Source: Liolophura sinensis (Eukaryota > Mollusca > Polyplacophora > Chitonida > Chitonidae). From it: DNA of 64,000 bases. A program made the translations under genes and the position numbers. Shown piece after piece: positions 60,001 to 64,000 of this stretch (positions are counted from its first letter, which is position 1; the number at the start of each line of letters is the position of its first letter). Below the pieces are notes generated by a model. That model had not been told where the DNA came from and searched no databases. It saw only the letters and a list, made by a program, of their open reading frames with translations. The DNA is taken from NCBI RefSeq assembly GCF_032854445.1, contig NC_088307.1, positions 24,253,953 to 24,317,952 of the forward strand, read 5' to 3'.

Positions 60001-62223
60001 GTTGGGAATCCCGAAAATAAAAGTTGGTTCAGTGGAAGAGTTTCAAGGTCAGGAGAGGAAAGCTGTAATCATTTCCACGGTAGGTCAAGATTAGATGGCC
60101 CTTAGAAGAAAAGACGACAAATAATGTAACCTTACTTACATATATTTCGGAAGGGGGCTGGTGTGGAGACAGACCTAAAGTTCCGTGGCCATTTCTTGTT
60201 GTTGTTGACATGCTTGGTAACGCCTTTGATCAACTTTTAATCTGGAATTCTCACAAACATGGCTAAATTGCAAAATACTGATCTACCAAAAAGGCTTCTT
60301 TGCAAGTTATAGCAATAATTCACACCCATTTGATCAAATTATTATCATGTCAGCTCAGTTGATTTTCCTAGTGGTCATGATTTTATTTACTTTTAACTGC
60401 AATATCTTGACTATGCAGCATGTTTGTTAAACTACAAATGAGATGCTGGGTGTGGTGGGTTTCTGGTGTCTTTGGCGTGATTTCCAGTGAGGCAGCATTG
60501 GGTCCAGCCTGCCATAGGCAAGTGTCATGATTCATGTATAAGTAAAGTAATGTTGAAATCAATGACATAACGTCACAAGAGAGCGAGATAAACAAAACAA
60601 AATACCTGTGGCCTTCATTAAAAATCAAATACCGCTTTATGTTTCCCATGGCATAAACACAATTTGGTGGAGCTTTAGTTGAATAATGGGAATGTTCAGT
60701 ACCTTCCTCAACCCTTTCACATATAAAAGTGCAACTTTCTGTACAATTTATGCACATTTTTAATTTGATTTTGGAGTCAATTGATTGGCCAGTGTCAAGG
60801 GCTTTAGAAAAAGTATAATTTTATCAGTCAGTATAGAATAACACCTTCAGAATGTGCGTGAATAAACATGTTGCAAACATGGAAAAGGGTTGAAGAAATA
60901 CAGTGACTCAGTTAATCACTCAGGTCAAAGAGATTTGAATGTTGAAATATTATCCAGAAGAAATGAACTCAAGTCTGAAAGTTCATCTTGATGCGGTGGT
61001 TATATATTTTGGAATTTTTGTTGGAAATTGCAATATATCAGGAAAACTCAAAGTAAACTGACAGAAAAATATATATTTGTGTCTGGTTTTAATTTCCAAT
61101 TCCATGAGGTGCCGCTAACCTGAAACAAGACCTCAAGGAGTAATTGTTAGGCAATGTCTACAATGTTACAATGTATCAGTATCTGCTATAACATTGTCCA
61201 GTCTTTAAAGTTAGCTGGGAAAAGAACATAATAAATAATATAATAAGAAATAAAATGGCATCTGGGTCCTACTTCCTGGCTTTTGGAGGTCCCCATTTTC
61301 ATGCCACGTATCATGAAGGTTTACATGTACAGGGGGTCCTCCGACCACAATGCTAAAAAAATAAACAAACAGGTGCAGGGAGTGTATACAGTCCCATAGA
61401 GATCTTCTCGTGTCCAGCAACCTGTGGATGGTTGTGGGTTTGTGCTGACCACCGTCATGTAAATGAGATGTTCTGGAGTACAACGTAAAACACCGATCAG
61501 ATAAATAAAAATCAAGTAAATCTTGTCATTGTTCTGCCAGTACTTTGGAAACTGTTCAATTTTCTGGTACAGCTAAACTAAAAGTTACACATACATACAT
61601 GTAATGGGCCTCCGTGGCTCAGTCGGTTACCGTGCTAGCGCAGCGTAATGACCCAAGAGTCTCTCACCAATGCAGTTGCTGTGAGTTCAGCTCATGCTGG
61701 CCTCCTCTCCAGCCGTACGTGGGAAGCTGTTCCAGAAACCTTTGGATGGTTGTGGTTTTCCCCTGGGCTCTGCCCGGTTCCTCCCACCATAATGCCGGCC
61801 ATAATATTCTTGAGTACTACTGCATAAAACAGAAATCAAATATATAAATAAATAAATACATACATGAAATGATATTACATATGAATGCACAGATTGAGGT
61901 AATCTGAATGATAGAACTAACATGCCAAACAAGAAAAAATATTTTGTATTTCGCTTATATATTGCTTTATAAAGAAAGCAGCATACGTCAAGGAGAAAAC
62001 CTGCTTCAGAACATGATATTTTACTCTGGTCCTTCTGGTGTTAACCATTCTCGTCATAATATTTTCTTGTTTCTCTTGCAGGTTAGATCGACCGAAAACT
62101 TGTTGCGTTTTGACGTGCGTCATAATCTAGGTTTCCTGTCCAATCCAAAAGAGGTTTAATGTTTCTATCACAAGAGCCCAGGCCCTTCTCATTGTTATTG
62201 GCAACCCATTTGTCCTCTCTCAG
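32255..62223 (+). CDS. MOV10L1: MOV10L1/Armitage-like RNA helicase (piRNA biogenesis), 18 exons, C-terminus not located
   Basis: Exons: 32255-33054, 33748-34101, 35879-36091, 36872-36989, 37591-37689, 39954-40100, 42869-42960, 43795-43853, 46627-46866, 47573-47682, 48531-48608, 52207-52362, 55242-55307, 55737-55895, 57312-57485, 58511-58660, 59972-60079, 62082-62223. All junctions are GT-AG with matching phase, about 1,088 codons. SF1 (Upf1-like) motifs in order: I GPPGTGKT (about 704), Ia [16 protein letters not shown] (821), [54 protein letters not shown]. The long N-terminus (CSD-like repeats, then [16 protein letters not shown]) is that of MOV10L1 rather than MOV10. The family feeds piRNA precursors to PIWI-pathway nucleases in germ cells. 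One extra base at 62,147-62,150 breaks the frame in motif VI. The usual C-terminal segment after GNP was not found by 64,000. Confidence 0.93.
33061..33125 (+). repeat. dispersed repeat D1 (intron 1)
   Basis: TGTAATTCTTCAACCTTTTC and GTTTATTCAAGCATATTCTG match 1085-1150. It starts a few nt after the exon 1 donor. Confidence 0.6.
33305..33565 (+). repeat. SINE-1, full length (MOV10L1 intron 1)
   Basis: The head GGGCCGCCATGACCGAGGGG, GAGTTCAAGTCCAGCTCGTG, the body and the AATTAAATAAATAAATAAAT tail are all present. Confidence 0.9.
33601..33711 (+). repeat. SINE-1, 3' fragment (intron 1)
   Basis: GGAAGATCTGTCAGCAACCT to CAAATCGAATTAATAAAT, diverged. Confidence 0.7.
33748..34101 (+). CDS. MOV10L1: MOV10L1-like exon 2
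   Basis: 354 nt. Contains [20 protein letters not shown], the counterpart of the vertebrate VTHFGTLKEG block, then a Lys/Arg segment and LYVAVVCEA. Confidence 0.9.
34541..34710 (+). repeat. SINE-1, 3' two thirds (intron 2)
   Basis: TTCCTCTCCGGCTGTATTGG to TAGATAAATGAATGAATG. Confidence 0.85.
34813..35080 (+). repeat. SINE-1, full length, well preserved (intron 2)
   Basis: The best head: TGGCTCAGTTGGTTAGCGCG (box A) and GAGTTCAAGTCC (box B). The body has GGGTTCTGCCCGGTTTCCAC and the tail AATCAAATGAATAAATG. Confidence 0.93.
35879..36091 (+). CDS. MOV10L1: MOV10L1-like exon 3
   Basis: 213 nt: [24 protein letters not shown] and a [12 protein letters not shown] end with phase 2 donor GTAAGA. 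Confidence 0.9.
36092..36871 (+). other. MOV10L1 intron 3; nothing recognised
   Basis: AT-rich, with homopolymer A runs and no repeat family member found. Confidence 0.5.
36872..36989 (+). CDS. MOV10L1: MOV10L1-like exon 4
   Basis: 118 nt: [19 protein letters not shown] then an acidic/helical segment. The LPQ-x-P-VPD block corresponds to LPQYPIPD of vertebrate MOV10L1. Confidence 0.93.
37130..37394 (+). repeat. SINE-1, full length (intron 4)
   Basis: TGTGGCTCAGTTGGTTAGTG head, AGTTCAAGTGCAGC box B with a mutation, full body and AATCAAGTAAATAAATAAAT tail. Confidence 0.92.
37591..37689 (+). CDS. MOV10L1: MOV10L1-like exon 5
   Basis: 33 codons: [20 protein letters not shown], the conserved LLxLEEI segment of MOV10-type proteins. 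Confidence 0.93.
37711..39164 (-). mobile_element. Tc1-like transposon, nearly intact, in MOV10L1 intron 5
   Basis: Terminal inverted repeats CAGTCATGGAAAAAATTATT / its complement with GACCAC continuing, flanked on both sides by TA (37709-37710, 39165-39166). 1,454 bp. It carries an open transposase frame on the minus strand. It was inserted 21 bp after the exon 5 donor, antisense to the host gene. Confidence 0.95.
38162..38983 (-). CDS. Tc1-like transposase, open but N-terminally short
   Basis: 273 codons without stop. A helix-turn-helix segment ([13 protein letters not shown]), [10 protein letters not shown] and the catalytic core are present: first Asp in LFSDESNF, second Asp in [10 protein letters not shown], then 34 residues to the Glu in [11 protein letters not shown] (DD34E), plus the GGGSVMIWG motif. 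Family members are usually about 340 aa. The first DNA-binding helices are missing here, and the element is about 150 bp shorter than typical, so an N-terminal deletion is likely. The core looks functional but DNA binding is doubtful. Confidence 0.9.
   Translation of the reverse strand: MRGNFMLSKKLKISKTAVHYTKKKQAEHGTTKLLAGRARKRLSTPRDDRALIRSCIKNCRQTSRDLRNEWALSTNVTCSARTVRNRLLEAGLKSHRARKKPFINERQRKARLRFARDHKSWTVDDWAKVLFSDESNFELMPTPANLLVRRKPGEAYKPDCLAPTVKHGGGSVMIWGCFSMGGTGQMQLCEGRMNQVTYRATLENSLLPSAAKLFPGSNDWIFQQDNAPCHTARSVKTWTENRNIRTMNWPAQSPDLNPIENLWNIIKFKMENH
39167..39953 (+). other. rest of MOV10L1 intron 5; one tRNA-like SINE head
   Basis: Around 39,560-39,625 a tRNA-like stretch (ACTTAGAGGTTAGAG; CCCAGGTTCAAACCTGG) resembles the SINE-3 head at 13,580. 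Nothing else is recognised. Confidence 0.45.
39954..40100 (+). CDS. MOV10L1: MOV10L1-like exon 6
   Basis: 49 codons: [20 protein letters not shown], the MOV10-family [11 protein letters not shown] signature, ending AGYIHE. Confidence 0.95.
40357..40737. repeat. about 68-bp tandem repeat, 5-6 copies (intron 6)
   Basis: The unit contains AAAGACAAGCATTCATACAA, ATATACAGTCATGAAGTCAT and GACGGAGGGCATACCTGTCC. Two copies lack GAG in the last segment. Confidence 0.95.
40757..41142 (-). other. unidentified open stretch, possibly a transposon relic (intron 6)
   Basis: The minus-strand frame is open for about 125 codons from an acceptor-like TTTTATTCAG near 41,143 to the stop at 40,757. It includes [20 protein letters not shown] and [19 protein letters not shown]. 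The hydrophilic, helical composition is unusual for intronic noise. Parts of the flank (TTTGATTTATTTA, TTCTGAGCATAC) recur at 42,235-42,330, suggesting a dispersed element. I do not recognise it. Confidence 0.3.
41690..41939 (-). repeat. SINE-1, full length (intron 6)
   Basis: From CTTTGATTGGTGTTTTACAT to the head complement GCGCTAGCGCGCTAACGAAC and CCACAGAGACC. Confidence 0.92.
42095..42190. repeat. 24-bp tandem repeat, 4 copies (intron 6)
   Basis: The unit is AGGCTAAGACAACCCTAATA plus TGAA. Confidence 0.95.
42444..42697. repeat. 11-bp minisatellite with higher order (intron 6)
   Basis: The basic unit is GTGACCAGAAC or GTGGCCAGAAC/GTGGACAGAAC, about 23 copies, arranged partly as 33-bp triplets. 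Confidence 0.93.
42869..42960 (+). CDS. MOV10L1: MOV10L1-like exon 7
   Basis: 92 nt: [18 protein letters not shown] and YDVVFTFNR, matching the DVEFTYNR region of vertebrate proteins. Confidence 0.93.
43067..43329 (-). repeat. SINE-1, full length (intron 7)
   Basis: TTTATTTGATTGGTGTTTTA to CCTCGGCCAC. Head partly diverged. Confidence 0.88.
43322..43510. repeat. about 45-bp tandem repeat, 4 copies (intron 7)
   Basis: The unit contains CTGTGGATTTGTGTCAAGAG and GTTTGCCAGGTTTACTC. It overlaps the end of the preceding SINE-1 (GGCCACTGTGG), so the seed may include its last bases. Confidence 0.85.
43795..43853 (+). CDS. MOV10L1: MOV10L1-like exon 8
   Basis: 59 nt: [19 protein letters not shown]. 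The RRCH motif is conserved in the family. Confidence 0.9.
44078..44232 (+). repeat. diverged SINE-1, 5' part (intron 8)
   Basis: GGTACCTCTGTTGCCTGGTG, TCGCTGTGAGTTTAAGGGC and a CTTCCTCTCCAG body. It breaks off at CTGCGAATG, where the 39-bp array begins. Confidence 0.65.
44222..45790. repeat. 39-bp minisatellite, about 40 copies (intron 8)
   Basis: The unit is ATGTCAGGGGTGAATCAAAG plus CTAAGATGGTTAAAGTTAG. The period is 13 codons, so frames on both strands stay open (for example 44,332-45,174 minus), but these are not genes. The right end degenerates into ACATGATAAAAG variants. Confidence 0.95.
45870..46150 (+). repeat. SINE-2, body and 3' end (intron 8)
   Basis: CTCGTTTGGCGTTCAGCATT, CGGCTTACTTGCCTTCGGTA, TTGTTAAGTACGACGTCAAA and a final GACTCACTCA. 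Confidence 0.85.
46175..46330 (+). repeat. dispersed repeat D2 (intron 8)
   Basis: CAGTGTTCCTTCACTGATGC, ATTACCGTAAATTACAAAAT and GTGTATTAGAATCATTGTT match 55,525-55,720. Confidence 0.55.
46364..46500 (-). repeat. SINE-1, 3' half (intron 8)
   Basis: TTCATTTGATTGGTGTTTTA to GCAGGTTGCTGGAAGACCT. Confidence 0.85.
46627..46866 (+). CDS. MOV10L1: MOV10L1-like exon 9 (start of helicase core, Q-motif and half of Walker A)
   Basis: 240 nt: [24 protein letters not shown] (Q-motif region) and [10 protein letters not shown], with Walker A completed in exon 10. Confidence 0.95.
47573..47682 (+). CDS. MOV10L1: MOV10L1-like exon 10 (motifs I and Ia)
   Basis: 110 nt: [11 protein letters not shown] completes the P-loop; [14 protein letters not shown] is motif Ia. 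Confidence 0.96.
47775..47935 (+). repeat. dispersed repeat D3 (intron 10)
   Basis: AGAAGAAAAGACAACACTTA, GGAAACAGACCTAAA and ATTAATCTGGAATT recur at 60,090-60,250 with the same order. Confidence 0.55.
48531..48608 (+). CDS. MOV10L1: MOV10L1-like exon 11
   Basis: 26 codons: [20 protein letters not shown], the MVR-NA segment before motif II. Confidence 0.93.
48725..52206 (+). repeat. 119-bp array of splice acceptor plus start of MOV10L1 exon 12 (about 29 copies)
   Basis: Each unit carries GAAATTGTGATTGTTTCAG|A and GCATACCTGACAGCATTTGA. It equals the 3' splice site and first codons of exon 12 followed by diverged exon sequence (CCTGTTGCCATGATGGCACT). A 99-bp variant (GACACTAACTTGCAGGTGG) stays closer to the real exon. 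From about 50,170 on, four 119-bp units plus one 99-bp unit form a 575-bp higher-order repeat (variants start at 50,176; 50,870; 51,445; 52,020). Decoy exons contain TGA where the true exon has CGA. Confidence 0.93.
52207..52362 (+). CDS. MOV10L1: MOV10L1-like exon 12 (to the DE of motif II)
   Basis: 52 codons: [30 protein letters not shown], then [12 protein letters not shown], ending inside the DEAG box. This is the last and only non-nonsense unit of the upstream array. Confidence 0.93.
52433..53675. repeat. 36-bp minisatellite, about 35 copies (intron 12)
   Basis: The unit is GTATTGACATATTCCCATAC plus AAACCACATACCAGGC. Some copies lack ATAT (32 bp). It begins 70 bp after the exon 12 donor. 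No similarity to the flanking exons was seen. Multiple 60-271-codon open frames result from the 12-codon period. Confidence 0.95.
53685..53811. mobile_element. right-end fragment of the TTAA-type MITE (intron 12)
   Basis: GCCGTTTTCAGGCTTTACGT, CACCAGATAGAAAAAAAT and TTTTTCTCCTTTAA match the right half of the element at 25,575-26,152. TTAA at 53,808-53,811. The left half is missing and it abuts the 36-bp array. Confidence 0.75.
53957..54102 (+). repeat. SINE-1, 3' half (intron 12)
   Basis: GGAGAGGTGTGCCAACAATG to AATGAAATAAATAAATAAAT. Confidence 0.8.
54478..54824 (-). repeat. SINE-2, diverged full length (intron 12)
   Basis: GTGGTTTAACATCGAAGTTA, ACAATTTTTCAGTTATATGA, then a tRNA-like head complement (GCTCTAGCCATCAGGCCACC) at the right end. 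Confidence 0.75.
55242..55307 (+). CDS. MOV10L1: MOV10L1-like exon 13 (AGQ of motif II onward)
   Basis: 22 codons [15 protein letters not shown]..., completing DEAGQ. Acceptor TTTTGTTGCAG. Confidence 0.96.
55525..55720 (+). repeat. dispersed repeat D2 (intron 13)
   Basis: GGTTCCATGGTTGATGCACA, ACCATAAATTACAAAATTCA and the TCTCAGAAAGTACTGCATGC end. Confidence 0.55.
55737..55895 (+). CDS. MOV10L1: MOV10L1-like exon 14 (motif III)
   Basis: 53 codons: [21 protein letters not shown] and YRRDVSRF. Confidence 0.96.
55945..56965. repeat. about 20-bp degenerate repeat with 144-bp higher order (intron 14)
   Basis: The basic unit is CAGCTATTGCTGTTCCAGTT-like. The central part (56,060-56,720) is organised in 144-bp blocks marked by GCTATATATTGCTGTTTCAG. 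It begins within about 50 bp of the exon 14 donor. The 48-codon block leaves a 267-codon frame that is not a gene. Confidence 0.92.
57312..57485 (+). CDS. MOV10L1: MOV10L1-like exon 15 (motif IV)
   Basis: 58 codons: [20 protein letters not shown] and [10 protein letters not shown]. Confidence 0.96.
57486..58079 (+). other. MOV10L1 intron 15, first part; nothing recognised
   Basis: AT-rich unique sequence. A 101-codon minus-strand frame here has no recognisable feature. Confidence 0.5.
58080..58339 (+). repeat. SINE-1, full length (intron 15)
   Basis: CAGTGGCCAAGGTGGTTAGT head, TTAGTTCAAGTCC box B, body and AATGAAATAAATAAAT tail. Confidence 0.9.
58511..58660 (+). CDS. MOV10L1: MOV10L1-like exon 16
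   Basis: 50 codons: [20 protein letters not shown] and [12 protein letters not shown], the conserved IGIITPYRKQ block. Confidence 0.96.
58675..59905. repeat. 76-bp minisatellite starting at the exon 16 donor, about 16 copies (intron 16)
   Basis: The unit contains TGGTGTTTTACAGGATTTCA, CTTATGGACAGGATGGGGCA, CTGTCTTGGCTACATATG and TACATGTATGTATTTTAC. The donor region of exon 16 (ACAG|GTGAGGTGGGGCAGTC, then GGTATGTATTTTACTGG) aligns imperfectly with it. The first part also resembles the SINE-1 3' end (TTGGTGTTTTAC...ATTTCACTTATA). Confidence 0.93.
59972..60079 (+). CDS. MOV10L1: MOV10L1-like exon 17 (motif V)
   Basis: 36 codons: [36 protein letters not shown]. Confidence 0.96.
60090..60250 (+). 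repeat. dispersed repeat D3, second copy (intron 17)
   Basis: Same phrases as 47,775-47,935 (AGAAGAAAAGACGACAAATA; GAGACAGACCTAAAG; TTTTAATCTGGAATTC). Both copies lie shortly after an exon. Confidence 0.55.
60835..60907 (-). repeat. dispersed repeat D1 (intron 17)
   Basis: The complement contains TTCTTCAACCCTTTTCCATG and GTTTATTCACGCACATTCTG. Confidence 0.55.
61414..61511 (+). repeat. SINE-1, 3' fragment with deletion (intron 17)
   Basis: TCCAGCAACCTGTGGATGGT joins directly to GTGCTGACCACCGTCATG. Tail ATCAGATAAATAAA. Confidence 0.75.
61607..61858 (+). repeat. SINE-1, full length (intron 17)
   Basis: GGCCTCCGTGGCTCAGTCGG head, GTGAGTTCAGCTCATG box B with a short deletion, body and ATAAATAAATAAATA tail. 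Confidence 0.9.
62082..62223 (+). CDS. MOV10L1: MOV10L1-like exon 18 (motif VI) with a +1 frameshift
   Basis: [20 protein letters not shown], then NPK in one frame; [24 protein letters not shown] in the next. The length is 142 nt where phase requires 141. The run CCAAAAGAGG (A-run 62,147-62,150) has one A more than needed, and unshifted translation stops four codons later at TAA. The motif VI sequence is otherwise intact, so a recent mutation or a homopolymer sequencing/assembly error is likely. The exon ends in the 38-bp donor array. Confidence 0.88.
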
Positions 62224-62850
62224 GTACGACTTGCTTTGGCAACCCATTTGTCCTCTCTCAGGTACGACTTGCTTGGCAACTCATTTGTCCTTTCTCAGGT
62301 ACGACTCGCTTTGGCAACCCATTTGTCCTCTCTCAGGTACGACTTGCTTTGGCAACCCATTTGTCCTCTCTCAGGTACGACTCGCTTGGCAACCCATTTT
62401 GTCTTTTCTCAGGTACAACTTGCTTTGGCAACCCATTTGTCCTTCCTCAGGTACGACTTGCTTTGGCAACCCATTTGTCTTCCTCAGGTACGACTCGCTT
62501 TGGCAACCCATTTGTCCTCTCTCAGGTACGACTCGCTTTGACAACCCATTTGTCCTCTCTCAGGTACGAACTCGCTTTGACAACCCATTTGTCCTCTCTC
62601 AGGTACGACTTGCTTTGGCAACCCATTTGTCCTCTCTCAGGTACGACTTGCTTTGACAACCCATTTGTCCTCTCTCAGGTACGACTTGCTTTGGCAACCC
62701 ATTTGTCCTCTCTCAGGTACGACTCACTTTGGCAACCCATTTGTCCTTTCTCAGGTACGACTCGCTTTGGCAACCCATTTGTCCTCTCTCGGGTATGACT
62801 TGCTCTAGCAACCCATTTGTCCTTTCTTAGGTACGACTCGCTTTAGATCT
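62224..62850 (+). repeat. 38-bp minisatellite of MOV10L1 exon 18 end plus splice donor (16 further copies)
   Basis: The unit is GTACGACTTGCTTTGGCAAC plus CCATTTGTCCTCTCTCAG. The last 22 nt equal the end of exon 18 (coding GNPFVLSQ) and each copy ends CAG|GTACGA. Copies of 36-38 bp cycle through three frames. It ends in variants TCGGGTATGA and CTTAGGTACGA. Confidence 0.95.
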
Positions 62851-63110
62851 GAGGTCTGTTTCATTCAGAGATACAGATCTGCACACTTACCTGGATCTTT
62901 GTCTTTTGGAGTGCGCAATATATCCATATGTCAGAGATGTACGTTACGAAAACATGTTTCCTTTCCATTCTACCTTCTGTTGCTAAATCTGTTTGGTTGT
63001 ATCCTAGCAGTTGCAAATATCTTGGATAGGGTTAATTTTCAAAATTTACATGGAGGAAATTTCAGATGTTTTCCTGGAATGCTTTTTCACTGTTTGTTGC
63101 TTTCATAGAG

Positions 63111-63235
63111 CAGAATTCAAAAGCTGCTCACTCTCCCCGCTCTGATTGGGTGGATCCAGAGAGCAAATGGCCCTGTGTTGACCAATCAACTGCGGAGATT
63201 GTTTTGGATTTTGTGCCTTGGTATGTTCAAATGTG
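63111..63235 (+). CDS. possible C-terminal exon of the MOV10L1-like gene
   Basis: After TTTCATAGAG an open frame reads QNSKAAHSPRSDWVDPESKW, then CVDQSTAEIVLDF and stops at TGA 63,233-63,235. A GTATGT at 63,221 could instead be a donor. The frame can follow exon 18 in phase 0 and its composition is coding-like, but it does not resemble the conserved C-terminal end known from MOV10L1. Confidence 0.28.
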
Positions 63236-63539
63236 ACCAATTTTTTCTACACTAGAAAAAGAAGAACGCATATATAAAGACTATCGCTTGACTGTCGTTC
63301 ACAAAACTCACATGTATACCACACATACAATGTACAGTTTGTCATGAGAAAGTTTGAAGTTGTTACTCATAACAAATTATTCTCATGTTTAAGGTTTTGT
63401 GGACTTAAAGCAAGATCTACCTGTGCATTGTGCTTGTATTAAAACGGCATTTAATTGTTTCATCTTCATCTTAAATGCCAAGGGATTTTGAATGCATTGT
63501 ACATTGTTTTCCTGATGTGTCGTGCTTGTGCTTTGCCAC

Positions 63540-63700
63540 ATGTGATGTGAATTCCTTGTACTTTCCCAGATATATGTATATCTTGCTTGTGTTTTCCCAC
63601 TGACATGCACATGTATATCTTGCTTGTACATTCCCAGATATCTGTGTATCTTGCTTGTACTTTCCCAGATGCATGTAAATCTTGCTTGTACTATCTTGCT
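63540..63700. repeat. degenerate about 35-bp repeat, 4-5 copies
   Basis: A repeated CTTGCTTGTACTTTCCCAGA phrase with TATATGTATAT between copies. Confidence 0.8.
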
Positions 63701-63775
63701 TTTTTAGTTATGTTGGAAGCAAAAACTACGGGAATAGGAATGAATACTTTGAGCCATCCGGAAAGAGTAGATTAA

Positions 63776-64000
63776 ACATTTAAAGGAGAAGAAAACTTGA
63801 CACTACAAACAAAAGACACTATAGGCTGAAAAGAGAACATTTTTTTCTATCTGGCGGTGCCTGCTGAATAATTTTGCCATTTTTCCTCGCCATACAGGTG
63901 AAGCCTGAAAACGGCAAAACTGGCATAAATCCATCGCGTCCACCATCTTTGACACCCTGTGTTTTATGCTGGGGGTGTGTCAGTCAATGAGAGTCGTTAA
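63776..64000. mobile_element. TTAA-type MITE, partial at the right edge
   Basis: TTTAAAGGAGAAGAAAACTT is the terminal sequence of the family. The interior (CTATAGGCTGAAAAGAG; TCGCCATACAGGTGAAGCCT; GCTGGGGGTGTGTCAG) is the reverse complement of the right half of 25,575-26,152. The copy runs to or past the window end. Confidence 0.8.

Noticed and set aside
60383-60757. 124-codon minus-strand frame in intron 17
   Set aside because: No splice context, motif or repeat relation. The length is possible by chance in this composition.
62159-62798. 149-172-codon frames after exon 18
   Set aside because: They are the 38-bp array read in three frames. Kept only as a possible read-through tail, not as a gene.

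Overview
The window is animal nuclear DNA. Genes have many small exons with GT-AG introns and consistent phases, the background is AT-rich, and there are tRNA-derived SINEs, Tc1/mariner elements, a Ty3/gypsy LTR element, TTAA-type MITEs and more than a dozen minisatellites. The abundant SINE (tRNA-like head, conserved body, AATAAATAAATA tail) is of a kind I associate with molluscs, so I infer a lophotrochozoan, most likely a mollusc. The species cannot be told from this window.

Layout. 1-5,003: first two coding exons of a TRAF-like RING gene on the minus strand, running off the left edge, plus a weak plus-strand terminal exon at 66-204. 6,584-13,000: transposon block, with a decayed Tc1 element, a 26-bp minisatellite and an LTR element of 3.65 kb with perfect 5-bp target duplications. 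13,000-19,187: no gene, but a 295-bp foldback with a tRNA-like centre. 19,188-29,615: a complete seven-exon uridine-cytidine kinase gene (minus strand, 248 aa). 29,616-32,254: divergent intergenic region. 32,255-62,223 and probably beyond: a MOV10L1/Armitage-like piRNA-pathway RNA helicase gene (plus strand, 18 exons, about 1,088 codons visible), whose introns hold most of the remaining repeats and an almost intact Tc1-like element.

The most unusual signal is in the introns of the two neighbouring, head-to-head genes. Several large intronic minisatellites are not arbitrary sequence. They are tandem copies of the exon-intron junction they abut. UCK intron 3 holds about 64 copies of the end of exon 3 plus its perfect 5' splice site (42-bp unit). 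UCK intron 2 holds decayed copies of the exon 2 donor junction. MOV10L1 intron 11 holds about 29 copies of the 3' splice site plus the start of exon 12 (119-bp unit, carrying a nonsense codon that the real exon lacks). The intron after MOV10L1 exon 18 holds 16 further copies of that exon's end plus donor (38-bp unit). The array after exon 16 may be a fifth case. These arrays place dozens of decoy splice sites beside the authentic ones.

The kinase is a housekeeping pyrimidine-salvage enzyme. The helicase is expected to act in germ-line piRNA biogenesis. The two share a head-to-head promoter region, but nothing in the sequence links their biochemistry. The helicase copy shows a one-base frameshift in motif VI (62,147-62,150) and its conserved C-terminal end was not found, so either the assembly has an error there or the gene is damaged.
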